Assembly: GCA_032871835.1 (NCBI GenBank)
Contig: CM065295.1
Span: 22,764,501 to 22,828,500 of the forward strand
Direction of reading: 5' to 3'
Source: Dipteronia dyeriana
Taxonomy: Eukaryota > Streptophyta > Magnoliopsida > Sapindales > Sapindaceae
DNA: 64,000 bases
Shown here: one piece after another, positions 1 through 17,819 of the stretch
How the letters are laid out: every line of letters starts with the position of its first letter
How positions within the stretch are numbered: position 1 is the first letter of the stretch
The notes under the pieces: generated by a model
The model's database searches: none
Told to the model about the DNA's origin: nothing
What the model saw: the letters and a program-made list of their open reading frames with translations, nothing else
Position numbers and translations under genes: made by a program

Positions 1-237
1 TTCCATATTTGCCTATTTTTCTTTTACCACACCAAAAAAAAAAAACAGAAACTGCTAACCTCCGATAAATTTATCAATAAATGGATACCCTGGTTGAGTT
101 CAAAGTCAGGGAAACATCCACCAAAAGTTAATTTCCATACCTCCTTCACGCTTTGTTACTCCTACAATCCCCTTTCATTCATCCAGCTACAAACAAAATC
201 AAAAACCAACAAAAAACAAGCACCCTCCCCTCTATAA
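1..237 (-). other. 3' untranslated region of the DEAD-box helicase gene (probable)
   Basis: This stretch lies just downstream of the helicase stop codon on the minus strand. No coding similarity is visible on either strand. It probably holds the 3' UTR and polyadenylation region; the exact polyA site cannot be placed by eye. Confidence 0.5.
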
Positions 238-5698
<5,461 letters not shown>

Positions 5699-6750
5699 TT
5701 CAAGCGAAATCCAACCACTTAAAATCACAAATACAAAGGAGAAATAAGCAATCATATTTGAAAAAAAAATGTAAGTAACAAATCAGATACAATTAAAATA
5801 AAAAAAAAAGAGTTCAACTTCAAACGCTTAGACGAAACACTTTCTAATAGCCTCTACAATGTAACTCAGCACAAAAAAAAAAATCAAGACAATACTACTC
5901 ATATCTTATGAGGGAATAAACATCGAAAAGAATGAGAAACTGATTCCAAATAACCAATAACAAAGTAAAATCGAGCTTTGTACAGTAAAAAGTTACAACT
6001 TTTATATTTTTTTTCCCAACTGGATAAAAGTACAAGTTTGAATAACATCTTTGTTTCTCCGTTTCTTATGAAGAAAATAAGTATAGTAACATCCTTATTT
6101 TATGTTTTTGTCACAGAATTTCCAGTCGAAAGTTTAAACGTGTAAGTGAACACTTTCTAAATTGTCAAACTCACAAAAAGCTTAAAAACCCAGATTCCAA
6201 ACAATGCAACAACAATAGCATCAACGTCTAAAAAGTTATATGAATTCATATCCTAACAAAACAAAACAAGTAAATCCTGCATGACACATTAAGAAAAAAG
6301 AAAAAAAGAAAAATCAATTATCAATCATCTAATCTACACTTCTGTTCCCAAAAGTCAAATAACAGCATCAAACATTATCGCATAACCTAACATGCAATGT
6401 AATTTTTCCAGACTTTTCTCGGCAACCGAACAGACACGTATACCAAAACGACGAAATAACACGTTCGAAACAAAACCCTAAAATGACACACTCGTCCGAT
6501 CATGGTATATGAAAATCAGATCTGAGATATTTTTCGAAAAAGAGATATTGGATCGCACCTGGCGACGTCGTTACTGTGATTAGATTGAAAAACAGCGAAC
6601 GAAGAAATGTTTCTCGATTGTACGAAAAAACGAAAAACAGCAGCAGCAGCAGCAAATATTGGTGTTTTGAATATCTCTCCCTCTTTTTCTCTCTCCCTGT
6701 ATAAAAATACGCGTAGGAAGCTTGTAGCTAGAGAGAGAAAGTGGGAGGAG
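5699..6750 (-). promoter_or_regulatory. 5' UTR, leader intron and proximal promoter of the helicase gene
   Basis: The helicase ATG is preceded by a likely 5' UTR intron. Its donor is at 6557-6558 (CCAG then GTGCG on the minus strand) and its acceptor is at 5718-5719, leaving UTR exons at about 6559-6740 and 5699-5717. The upstream exon contains a (CAG)n run near 6639-6653 (plus-strand orientation) and CT-rich sequence near 6674-6700, common in plant leaders. The intron holds no other gene. Confidence 0.5.
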
Positions 6751-7450
6751 AATCTGAATGAGAGGACTGGAATGGATATTTATATTAACAAACAAATTAA
6801 TAATAATTCAAAAGACAGTGTGGGGTTGTTGGTTTGCGACTTATGCTTATTGTATTGAGTCTATTGACCATGTTGCGCACTCGCCGACTCGCAGACCCAA
6901 TTTGAAGAAAATATCAATTTGAACCAAATAGGTTAGGCCGTTAGGGTCTCCGACACCAGATAATAATTTTTATTTTTATTTTTAAAAAAATAAGACCTGA
7001 TAATAATCGAATTAAGTAAAACTAGTTGCTAATTCCTTTCATAGAAAAAAATTACTAATTATAATTTCACTCTATAACTAATGTCTAAATTACTCTTTAT
7101 AACTAGCGTGTAAAATTGTAATAATTGACCTGTAAAATTAAATTTACAAATTACATGTTATTTTAAAAATAAAAAAAATAACGTATAATATTTATAAAAA
7201 AAAAATCAGCTTGTAAAATTAAGCAACTATAAATTTCAATATTTAAAATTGTTGGAAATTGAAAATTTGAATTCAAGTTTAGTTGAAGACCACCTACTTT
7301 TTAATTCTCTCCTCCAAATTTCTTTGTATTTTCTCTCTCTAGTTTATAATTTAAATTTAACTTATGACATTCTTTCTCTAAGATTCTCTATCTTTTTATC
7401 TCCCTTAAACATTCTCCTTTGTTTTATCTTTTTATCTCTCTTGTTCTCTC
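6751..7450. other. Intergenic spacer upstream of the helicase
   Basis: AT-rich sequence, presumably distal promoter of the minus-strand helicase. Short ORFs here are low-complexity and show no domain. Nothing else is recognised. Confidence 0.5.
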
Positions 7451-8006
7451 AATCTAAGAGTATCTCCGATGTAAATATGTATTTTTAAATTTTTAAATAG
7501 TGTCACATCGGTATTTTTATTTATTATGAATCCACTTTTAAAAAAAAATATAGAGAAATGCATATTCACATCACCAATGTAATTATCTAAAATCAAATAT
7601 GTATTCATTTTATAACCAAACATAATAAAACAATTATTTTATTCTCTCTCCTATTTTATTTTAGAATTAAATGAGCTCTAATTTTATTTGTGGAAAGAGT
7701 TTGAAATCATAGTCAGCATTTCTAGGAGAGTTTCTAATTCTAAAAAATCAACTCTATATTCCCAAACTTTTTTTTTTCCTACATCATCTCCATAGTAAAC
7801 TTAGATAATTGCATTGGAGAGAGTTTTTTTTTTTTACTTTTTAACTATCTATCATATGTAACAGTCAATTTTCTTCAAATACATATTTACATTGGGATCT
7901 CCAAAGCAAATATGTATTTTCCGATTTTTAACTAGTGACACATCAATATATATATTAATTATGGATCCACTCTGTCAATTTTTTTTAAGAAATGCATATT
8001 CTCATC

Positions 8007-8244
8007 CAGGAGCAGACTCGTAAAATACTTATAGACCGGGCTAAATTATATATATAAATATATTTTTTTCTCAAAACACACTAGTGGTACATGGACAATT
8101 CATTAACTGTCAATTGTTGAATTTATCTATTTAATATATTCTAATACTTAATTAGTGGCCCACAAACCCTTACATTAAATTGTTTAGTCAATATAATTGA
8201 ATGCTTAATCAATGACTCATAAATCCTCACATTGATTTATTTGT

Positions 8245-8296
<52 letters not shown>

Positions 8297-8620
8297 TTTA
8301 AATAGATTCTACATATTATGAAAATTTACTATATATAAAACAAACATAAAATAATAATTTTGTCTATTGTGATCGATTGTTTGTAATTTTTTTATTGACT
8401 TTCGATTTTAAATTAGAATAAGTATGAAATAAATTATATCAATGGTAGGTGATGTTAGTGAAATTTTAAACAAACTTTACATATAAATATAATTAACCTT
8501 AATATCAAGGATGTTTATATATTTATATATATATATTTAAAAGAGGACTGCCCCTATATTTTTTTGAAAGAGGGATGCCCGGCTACAGCCCGGGGCAGCC
8601 CTTTAATGAGTCCGTCATTG
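8007..8620. mobile_element. 614-bp hAT-like MITE with a perfect 8-bp target duplication
   Basis: The element begins CAGGAGCAGACTCGT and ends in the inverted counterpart GAGTCCGTCATTG. It is flanked on both sides by the identical 8-mer TTCTCATC (7999-8006 and 8621-8628). CA...TG ends with an 8-bp duplication are characteristic of hAT transposons. It interrupts a copy of the surrounding inverted-repeat family, which resumes after the second 8-mer. It contains an (AT)n microsatellite and no ORF. Confidence 0.8.
8248..8293. repeat. (AT)n microsatellite
   Basis: An uninterrupted run of alternating A and T inside the 614-bp MITE. Confidence 0.9.
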
Positions 8621-10619
8621 TTCTCATCATCAATACAATTATCAAAAATAAAATATGTATCCATTTTTAACCAATCATCTTAAAATATTTATTTCACTCT
8701 CTCTCCGGTCTTGTGTTTTAAATCAAATATGTAACATTTTTTATCAATCATTTGTATCATTCTCCCTCCTGTTTTATTTTACAAATAATTGAGATGTGAT
8801 ATTATTGATGGAACAAAGTTAGAACTCCTAGTCGGCATTTTTAAATGAGTTTCTAGATTTAGAAACTCAATTCCATATTTTCTAAAAAAAAGTTTACATC
8901 ATCACATCCATAATCAAGTTAGATAATTGTATTAGAGAGGTTTTGTCTACCTCATTATCTAAATATCATATGTTGCATTCAATTTTCTCCAAATACATAA
9001 TAACATCAGAGAGCATCTCCAATGCAAATATATAATTAGGAGAAATTGATTGTCACATAGAATATATAGTTAAAAGGTTAGAAAAATTCTCAAGTGCAAT
9101 TATCTAACTCAATATGGAGATGATGTGGCAAGAAAAAAGTTAGAGAATATGGAGTTGAGTTTCTAAGAGCATCTTCAATGTAAATATGTATTTTTTTTTA
9201 GTTTTAAAATAGTATCACATGACCATTTCTATTCACTATGAGCACACTTTTGAATTTTTTTAGAGAAATACATATTCATATCTCCAATTCAATTATCTAA
9301 AGTCAAATATGTATATATTTTATAATCAATCATAATAAAACAATTATTACATTCTCTCTCCTATTTTATTTTACAATTAAATGAGCTTTAATATTATTGG
9401 TAGAAAGAGTTATAAATCCTAGTCAGCATTTCTATGAAAGTTTCTAGAATTAGAGCATCTCCCATGCTATTATGTATTTTGAGTAAATGAAGTGCCACAT
9501 GTGATAGATACAAAAGAAGTTAGAAAAACTATCTCTAATGCAATTATCTAAATTGAATACATAGATGATGTGACAAAAAAAAGTTAGAAAATATGGAGTT
9601 GAGTTTATAATTATAGAAACTCTCATAGAAATGCTGACTAGGATTTCTTACTTTTTCCACCAATAATACTAAAGCTCATTTAATTGTAAAATAAAATAGG
9701 AGAGGGAATGTAATAATTGTTTTATATTATTAGTCATAAAATATATACATATTTGACTTTAGATAATTACATTAGAGATGTGAATATGCATTTCTCTTTA
9801 AAAAAAAAAAAGTGGGCCCATAATGAATAGAAATGTTGATGTGAAACTATTCAGAAACTTAAAAATGTATATTAGTATTGGAGAGGCTCTTAGAAACTCA
9901 GCTTCATATTCTCTAACTTTTTTTTTTGCCACATCATCTCCATATTCAACTTAAATAATTGCATTGAAGAGAGTATTTCTAACTTCTTTAGTATATGTCT
10001 TATGTAGCACTCCATTTTCTCCAAATGCATAATAGTATTGGAGATGCACTAATTCTAGAAACTCTGATAGAAATGTTGACTAGGATTTCTAACTCTTTCC
10101 ACCAATAAAATTAAAGTTAATTTAATTGCAAAAAAAAAAGAGTTGAATAATTGTTTTATTATGATTGGTCATAAAATGGATGCATGTTTGACTTTTAAAA
10201 ATAATTGTATTGAAGATGTGAATATGTATTTCTCTAAAAGAAATTTTCAAAAGCGGACCCATAATGAATAGAAATACTAATGTGACACTATTTAGACACT
10301 CAAAAATGTATATTTGCATTGGAGATGTTATAAATATCTATATTCTGCCTTCTGTATGTCACTTTCTTAACATATCTTTGATTTTACAAACTATAACTCA
10401 TTCAATAACAAACGATATGAGGTTAGTCCATTGGTAAACCACTCATAACTGCATTACAAGGTTGAAGATTCGAGTTCTTTGCCTCCCAAAAAAAAAACCC
10501 TGAGTTTATATAATATAATTAATATTGTAATACTTAAAAAAAAAAAAAAACTCGTTCAATAACATTTTCTATCCACAAAATGTAAATGGTGAATTGGTGA
10601 TAGAGACAATAAGTATGGC

Positions 10620-11085
10620 TATATGTATAATGCCTATAATTTAATATTTGACACGACAATTTAACATTGTGTTCCAATACACAGTTGTATTTTAACATGC
10701 TATTTTTATTATTTTATTAATTAAAAATATAAAAGTCAACATTTACCATTAATGCATTCAATAAAATGTTGAAGAATAGTATTGAAATATCATTAATGTA
10801 CATTGAAATTAAATTATTTAAAATATTTAATATATATATTTAATTTCAAATATTTAATATATATATATATATAATGGTATTTTTGTAATAAAAAAATGAA
10901 CATTTATTGCTGTGTAAAATTTGACATATATTATACTGTGTGTTAAATTTGGCACAAAGTTTAGCATATGCCAAATTTAGCACAGTATTTAGAATTGCAT
11001 TAGAGGAAGACTTTTACACTCTATACTAAATTTTAGCATTGAGACCCAAATTTAGCACATCATTGGAGATACTCTTAGTATTATA
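10620..11085. repeat. MITE-like element, family B, copy 1
   Basis: AT-rich element recognised by repeated internal phrases such as TTAATGCATTCAAT, TTTAGCACA and TTTAGCATATGCCAAATT, and by the terminal CATTGGAGATACTCTTA. The same phrases recur at 11086-15345 and, inverted, at 29910-30300. It is non-coding; the left boundary is approximate. Confidence 0.6.
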
Positions 11086-11959
11086 CTCCAATGCATAATT
11101 ATATTTGAAATACAATTTTTATTTTCTTATTATTTAAAATTATAGAAATCAATAAATATAATTAATGCATTCAATTTATAAAATATTTTTATTATTTAAA
11201 ATTATAAAATTCAACAATTAATGCATTCAATATAGTTATACAATGATATTTTTGTAATTAAAAAAACAGCATTTATTGTTCTGTCAAAATTGGCATATGC
11301 TATTCTTTGTGCCAAATTTGGCACAAAAAATAGTATATGTCAAATTTAGCACAATATTTGGTATTGCATTGGAGTATAGTGCTGTAAATATGGGTCGACT
11401 CGAGACAGACCGGTCCGCTAAGGAAAATGGGTTGTGCCAAGCACTGCTCGTGGAACAGGCAGGTCAGGCTGAAGCCCAGAACGAGACAGACCGCAGGGGC
11501 CAGGTCCGGCAAGCTGGCCTGCCACGGCATGCGTAGCCGGCGTGCTAGGCCTCTAGACCGGCACGCCGGACCTACCCGCTAGACTAACAAGCCGGCCGGA
11601 CAATTGGACCGTTTGTTTTTAAAAATATATATATATATATTCCCTCCAACGGTTGGATTTTGAATTCCAGTCATTGGAGGTTTCAAAAATTACAAAACAA
11701 CCCCTGAAGTCTTTCAAATCAAATTTTGACCCACAAATCCATTTTTTCTATAAATACTTCCATCCATTTCATTTTTCATTCACTCTCTCTATCATTCTCT
11801 CATTCTCTCAATCTCTCATTCTCTTAAATCTTAATCTCTACATTCTCCAATTCTCTATACTTTTTCATTCAATTTCATAATTACTCTCTCTATAAAAAAT
11901 TTAATACCAATTTTCTATCTTATTCTCTAAATTTTCCACCAACACACCAAAGTTTAAAG

Positions 11960-13235
11960 GTACAATTTTATTATGAGTTTTGTTTAAACATTTTTTGATA
12001 GTAAATTTATAATTTTATGTTTAGACTTTAGTTAATAAATGATAACATTATTATTTATTTAGTTCGTTTATCAATTTTTGTGCATACTTAGTTAATTTTA
12101 ATATTATTGTTTAGTGTATTAAGATTTTGAAGTTTAGTATTAATTTTAATATTTGTTATTAGTAAAATTAGAAATTTAATTTGTATTATTGATTTTTTTT
12201 AATAAGTAAATTATGAATTTTAAGTTAAGTAGTTAAGTTTAATTTTTTTGTTAGTAAATTATGAAATTTAATTGTAGTATAAACATTTTAATATTTTGTG
12301 TTAGTACATTATGAATTTTAAGTGTAGTGGTTAATTTTAATATGTTTTGTTAGTAAATTAAGATTTTTAAGTGTAGTATTTAAATTAATATTTGTTGTTA
12401 GTAAATTTATCAATTTAATTTTTAGTAGTGAATTTAATATTTTTCTTTAGTAAATTATGAATTTTAAATGTAGTAGAAACATTTTAATATTTTGTGTTAG
12501 TACATTATGAATTTTAATTTTAGTAGTTAAGTTTAATTTTTTTGTTAGTAAATTATGAATTTTAAGTGTAGTATAAATATTTTAATATTTTATGTTAGTA
12601 CATTATGATTTTAAGTGTAGTGGTTAATTTTAATATGTTTATTTAGTAAATTAAGATTTTTAAGTATAATATTTAATTTAATATTTGTTGTTAGTAAATT
12701 TATCAATTTAATTTGTAGTCGTGAATTTAATATTTTTTGTTAGTAAATTATGATTTTTAAATGTAGTAGAAACATTTTAATATTTTGTGTTAGTACATTA
12801 TGAATTTTAAGGTTAGTAGTTAAGTTTAATTTTTTTTGTTAGTAAATTACGAATTGTTAGTGTAGTAGAAACATTTAAATTTTTTGTGTTAGTACATTAT
12901 GAATTTTAAGTGTAGTGGTTAATTTTAATATGTTTTGTTAGTAAAGTAAGATTTTTAAGTGTAGTATTTAATTTAATATTTGTTGTAAGTAAATTTATCA
13001 ATTTAAAATTTATTAGTGAATTTAATATTTTTTGTTAGTAAATTATGAATTTTAAGTGTAGTTATTTATTTTAATATTTTGTATTAGTATATTATGAATT
13101 TGTGGTTAATGTTAATAAGTTTTGTTAGTAAATAAAGATTGTTAAGAGTAGTAATTAATTTAAAATTATTTTGTTACAAAATATTGATTTTTAATATGAC
13201 TATTAATGACTATAGTGTTCATATTTGTACTTCAG
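11960..13235 (+). repeat. Predicted leader intron of hAT 1, built of tandem AT-rich repeats
   Basis: Between a candidate donor (AAAG then GTACAA at 11960) and acceptor (TACTTCAG ending at 13235) lies a field of degenerate repeats. The phrase GTGTAGTGGTTAATTTTAAT starts near 12321, 12614 and 12910, giving a period of about 295 bp, with shorter sub-repeats such as TTAGTAAATTATGAATTTTA. The sister element has the equivalent donor and acceptor at 34443 and 33644, which supports a 5' leader intron in the transposase gene. Confidence 0.6.
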
Positions 13236-13238
13236 GAA

Positions 13239-14680
13239 ACGGATCATAACTAGCAGTCTTATTTTTCGGGCAGTTTGAACATATTCAACGATGAATTTGA
13301 TATTTCAAAGCCGACCCATACTCAATCGGGACCTTTTGGTTCCGTTGTGACACCAACATCACGTCCTAGAAATTAACAACAGATGTGTGACAGTGTTTCA
13401 ACATAGTCCAAATGACACTCCCAGACGAGACGTCTAGGCCCAGAGCTAATAGTTCTGTCATAAGGATTATGCCACATGTAGGAAGGGAACCGAACATTTG
13501 AGACGGCATATGTACAAATGTATGTCTGCATATGGATATGTAGACACTACAACCCAGACACAACTACAACGACACCCAGATGGGTCTGTTACGACGTGAC
13601 AATTCGACGACATGCACGTTAGAGAGTGCTTGACACGATACATTGCATAAACTCATCAATCGATCAGTGTTGGTGATGGTCCATTTTATAAAGAATTAAT
13701 CATATCTGCATACAACCCCCAATTTGAACCTGTTTATAGAACCACTACTAGAAATGGTTTGATATGATTGTTTAAAACCCAATGAGTTGACTTGATTACT
13801 GATATACAACATTTAAGTATCTATGTTGCATTAAATTTTAATATTTAGAATGCATATTCCAAACAGGACTATTTATGTGTCACATGACACTATTTAGATT
13901 ATGAATGGAGGATAACAAAAAGAATTATAGATTTTCGTCCTATGGATTTTGCACATACTTCAGAAAATATTTTTAATGTCATTATTTCTATTTTAGAAAC
14001 TTACGAAATCACGCATCACATCATTTCTATCACATTAGATAATGCATCTGTAGATACTAGCTCTATTGCATTGTTTGTTGCAAGAAATATCCCGTAAGAT
14101 GGAGGTTATTTCTTCCATCAACGGTGTGCATGTCATATTATAAATTTAGTTGTATATGCTGGTTTTAAGCAGGTAAGCAACCAAATACATCGCATCAGAG
14201 ATGTCATTTCTTGGATTTGCAGTTCTAATCCTAGATTCAGTGAATTCAAGAGACACTGTAAATTAAACGGTATCAAACCCCGACGATTCAAAGATCTGGC
14301 ACATCTTTTTGTTCCGAACTGATTAGGTACTTTGAAGCACAGTTCGATGTTGTTGAAGACAAGAAAGAGTTTGATTTGTTGTTATGGTGAAAAACCATAC
14401 GTACAGGTATCCAGTTCTGTCACACTTATCACGACGTATTGGTTATCCCCGTGTCAACAGTGTCTTTAGAACAAACTTTTAGCACCAGTGGACACATAAT
14501 TGAACCAAGAATAAACTGTTTACCTCCGGATATGGTGGAGGTATTAACATACATTCGGGATTGAGAGCATACTAAAAAAATGTTGCAAAATCAAACTATA
14601 GATAAAGAACTTACTCTAAATTTCAACAATCTATATATTGATGAGTCTTCCGGTAGTGGTCAGGGTCAGAACTAGGTTAT
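13239..14680 (+). pseudogene. hAT transposase remnant (BED finger / RNase H-like / dimerisation domain)
   Basis: Homologous in order to the remnant in the opposite hAT copy. The start codon position reads ACG (13239-13241) and is followed within four codons by TAG. Around 14030-14290 the RNase H-fold region is legible: LDNAS, then FHQRCACHIINLVV and NPRFNEFKRHCK. One TAA replaces a glutamine codon just before the histidine-rich motif. The C-terminal dimerisation region is legible near 14420-14560. Multiple stops and frameshifts mean no active protein. Known hAT transposases (RICESLEEPER-like) are usually 600-700 residues. Confidence 0.8.
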
Positions 14681-15492
14681 ACTTTTACATGTGTATTTAC
14701 TTGTAAGTTGTAATACGATTGCACTCTTTTTCCCCTACCAAGTTTTTATCCCACTGGGTTTTTCTTGGTAAGGTTTTTAATGAGGCAATCATGTAAATAT
14801 GTACTACTGAATTCCATAAATGTAAAATAATTAAATAAATAAATAATTGTTCATTTCACATTTTCGTAATAACATCTATTTTTATTTATTTTTTGTATTA
14901 CTTTTTCTTTATTCATTTTTGGAATTGATTATTATTTTTCATACAAATTATTTCAAAAGATAAACAAATTAATTTGAAAATTATCTTTATATAATTGAAT
15001 TGTTAAATTGATATAACAACCAATTTTTTGTGTATTACTGTATTTTCCATATATCCTAAACCCTAAACTCTAAACCCAAAATCCAAACAAACTTTATTTT
15101 TAAAAATCGGATTTGAAAATGATTATGGAGCGGCTCGTGGACTGGCCCAGCACGGCCCGCCCGAGGCAGGCTGGCGTGCCGTGCCGTACCGTGCCACCGT
15201 TTTCGAAAACGGGCTTCGGCAGGCCATGCCTAATGGGCCGGGCCGCTCCAGATTTACAGCTTTATTGGAGCATGTTTTTTTTTTCTTCACTTTATACCAA
15301 ATTATAGCATTAACACACTCAAATAACATTGCATTGGAGATACTCTAAGGGCTACGAATAGATTTCACATTTAAGTTTTCAATAATAATAATAATAAACT
15401 TTCGCCATTAAATTAATTTTTCTCCAAGATGGATAGATGAGATTGATATTTGAACCTTGATTTGAGTTCTAAGAGTTCAGTTTTGCTCACCC

Positions 15493-15610
15493 GTTACCCC
15501 TCCCAAAAATATGACATGTGTCTTTGGAGGGGTAAATTTATCAAAACCATGTTATTTTTTAGACAATTTTACTCACCTATAGACACATGTCATGTTTTGG
15601 GGAGGGGATA
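15493..15610. repeat. Short foldback (inverted repeat, about 31-bp arms)
   Basis: The arm at 15493-15523 (containing CCCCTCCCAAAAATATGACA) is the near-complement of the arm at 15580-15610 (containing TGTCATGTTTTGGGGAGGGG). The loop is about 56 bp. It could fold into a hairpin and may be a tiny MITE. Confidence 0.65.
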
Positions 15611-16759
15611 CAAATGGACTCGAGTTCTAACTAACTTTAAGAGCGGTGATATTGGCACTACTCGTAAGTATACCATTAAAATATTTTAAAAATCTATATT
15701 TCCTAAACAAACTCCAATTAATGCCAAAAATACCCTTAACACACCCTACTATTTTGTTATCTAATCAGATTTGCTTAAAATTTTATTATTTTATATCTTT
15801 TTATTCCAATAAATAATTTCTCTTTAAAAAAAATATTCTAAATCCTGTAAAAATATTTGATGTCATTAAAAAATTGTATGAAAAAATTTTCTTATCATTA
15901 CATTAAAACTTTTTTAATTTTTTTTTTAATTCTTTAATTTTTTTTAAGCTCAAAATTCTCTGATTCCTAGAATTGAAAAACTACTAGCTCTCAACACACC
16001 ACAGTGTATCTCAATTCCTTAAGTTTTTTTTTTTTTACAATAGAAAGTTTATTATTTGTATTGATTTTTGTTTCACTCAATTATAACAGTAAATTGTTGG
16101 TCAACTCAATCAATTTGTATTCCTTAAAAGAAATTGAAATTAGTATTTAAAATAGAAGTTAGGGTTTAATAAAATAGAAAGGTTTTTATTATCATATCAA
16201 ATAATTAATATGAAATTTCATTTTTTTTATTTAAAAATTGATGTAAAACCAATTAATAATTATTGGTATGTACTTACAAACTATTTAATCATTTAATTAA
16301 TTTTACTCAAAAATAATATTATATTTTTAAAAATATACTAAATTAGATATACATATAACTTTTAAATAGTATAAATATTTTCGCTCTAACTTAATTAATC
16401 GTGATAGTTAGACCGGTCAAAATTATAGGCAACCCGCCGATTCGACCAAACACATTTCTAAAAAACGGTTGATGGATCTAACATTATTGGGTCACACCAT
16501 TAATGATTTATGCTTTTAAAACCCAATAATAAAATAATCGTTCGATTTTGACTTTATCTCTTAAATTTCCATTAAAACCCGTTAGGATCCATTAATTTAA
16601 TTTATTTTTAATTTATTTGATACAAATTGGACTTAGTACTTACAAAACAAAATCCTAAAATTCCTATATTAAAAAAATCAGTTTGGAAAAAAAAATTGAT
16701 AGTTTCATAAAGTATTTTCATAAAAGTATTCATATTCTTCTCTTAATTTTCTTATTTTT

Positions 16760-17200
16760 TTAGACCATCTCTAATATAAAAATGGTTTGCATATGAATTA
16801 TTGTTGACATGACAACAGTGTTAAGGAACTTGCTTCCTATATGACATAAATTTGAACTTGATAGATGATCAACTTAAAATTTTATCTCCAATATTTCCGT
16901 TTAAAACGCATTTTGTTTTAATGACGTGTCTAATTTTATTTTTTGTTTCCTTTTTTATATTATTTCTTTATCAAAATAGATAAAAAATTAATGTCAAATT
17001 TAAATGTTTGACGAATCGGTTGTACAACAGATCGTCTGAAATTAGACGGTTGTATTAACAATGTCTATTTTTTTTTTACTACATCAGCTTGAGGTTGAAT
17101 ATGCACGGCTGTATTGGAATTTTTTTTTTTTAAAGAATGTCTATTAATCATTTTTGATATTTTTTTTCACAAACCACACATGTATTGGAGATACTCTTAT
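16760..17200. repeat. MITE-like element with imperfect terminal inverted repeats
   Basis: The left end TAGACCATCTCTAATA and the complement of the right end TAAGAGTATCTCCAATACAT are partly inverted copies, and GGTTTG/CAAACC blocks lie just inside. Non-coding. The ends resemble the GAGCATCTCCAATG class elsewhere in the window. Confidence 0.5.
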
Positions 17201-17411
17201 AGTTTATTTTTTTCTTTATTTCTTTAATCAAATCAAATGATTAATTACTAAAAATACAACTAAATAAATGTTGTTGAATTTGTTTGAATTTTCATTTTCA
17301 AACGCAATAAATTAACAGGGAATTAGGATTGAGTGAAATTTGAATCGACTAATTTATAACTCTACTTATTCAATTTGACCTGATACCCTTAGTAATTATG
17401 TTCTTAAAGTT

Positions 17412-17413
<2 letters not shown>

Positions 17414-17455
<42 letters not shown>
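17414..17455. repeat. (TAA)n microsatellite
   Basis: About 14 tandem AAT/TAA trinucleotides, uninterrupted. Confidence 0.9.
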
Positions 17456-17819
17456 CAAATTTAGAAAATTTAGATAAAATTTTATCAAACTTCCTTTTTA
17501 ACCTATCAAAATAGTGATAAGATACACATGTCTTAAACTTTTGGAAGTTTCCAAAAGCTCTGTATTTTTTTTTTTTTATGAAGACCTTTCTGTAAAAGTT
17601 ATAAAAAGAAAAAATAATAATCTGTCTGGTAAACAGTATTGCTAAGACTATTTTGTAACCCCCACAAAAAAAAAGGTTACTTATCAACCTCTTGACCTCG
17701 AAAATTACAAATTAAAATTATCGTCCAACTCATTTAACTTATCTATCCTAACTTTCTGTAGATTAAAAAAAAAAAAAAACTTGAGACCGTATCATATATT
17801 TAACTAACAGCTAAAGCTA

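Larger units (their letters stand above)
7455..10330. repeat. Cluster of small inverted-repeat (MITE-like) elements in both orientations
   Basis: Several diverged copies of a roughly 450-bp family lie side by side. The recognisable end is GAGCATCTCCAATGCAAATA, seen near 7457, 9010 and 9168, with complements near 7885, 9300-9320, 9890 and 10030. The inner blocks recur: a GTCACAT segment, ACAATTATT with a CTCTCTCCTATTTTATTTTA segment, and AGTCAGCATTTCTA with an adjoining AGAGTTTCTA. Copies occur in direct and inverted orientation. No transposase is present, so these are non-autonomous. Exact boundaries need self-alignment. Confidence 0.7.
11377..15264 (+). mobile_element. Defective hAT transposon 1 (3.9 kb)
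   Basis: The left end reads TAGTGCTGTAAATATGG and the right end, complemented, TAAAGCTGTAAATCTGG, forming imperfect terminal inverted repeats. The flanks carry an 8-bp duplication, TTGGAGTA (11369-11376) and TTGGAGCA (15265-15272), 7 of 8 identical. Both ends are GC-rich (11390-11600 and 15120-15250) with many CCGGC and GGCCCG motifs, while the interior is AT-rich. A decayed transposase lies at 13239-14680 on the plus strand. A sister copy in the opposite orientation is at 31163-34958. Confidence 0.85.
11086..15345. repeat. MITE-like element, family B, copy 2, split by a hAT transposon
   Basis: Left part 11086-11376 and right part about 15265-15345, which ends GCATTGGAGATACTCTAA, make one copy of about 365 bp once the hAT element at 11377-15264 is removed. 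Shared phrases with the copy at 29910-30300 include TTAATGCATTCAAT and CAAATTTAGCA. Non-coding. Confidence 0.6.
15346..17413. other. AT-rich intergenic region with foldback and MITE remnants
   Basis: No gene is visible. It holds a short foldback (15493-15610), a MITE-like element (about 16760-17200) and long poly-T and poly-A runs. The remainder shows no recognisable content. Confidence 0.5.

Noticed and set aside
17412..17687. 91-codon ORF ending in poly-Tyr
   Set aside because: The tail is the (TAA)n microsatellite and the rest is AT-rich spacer.
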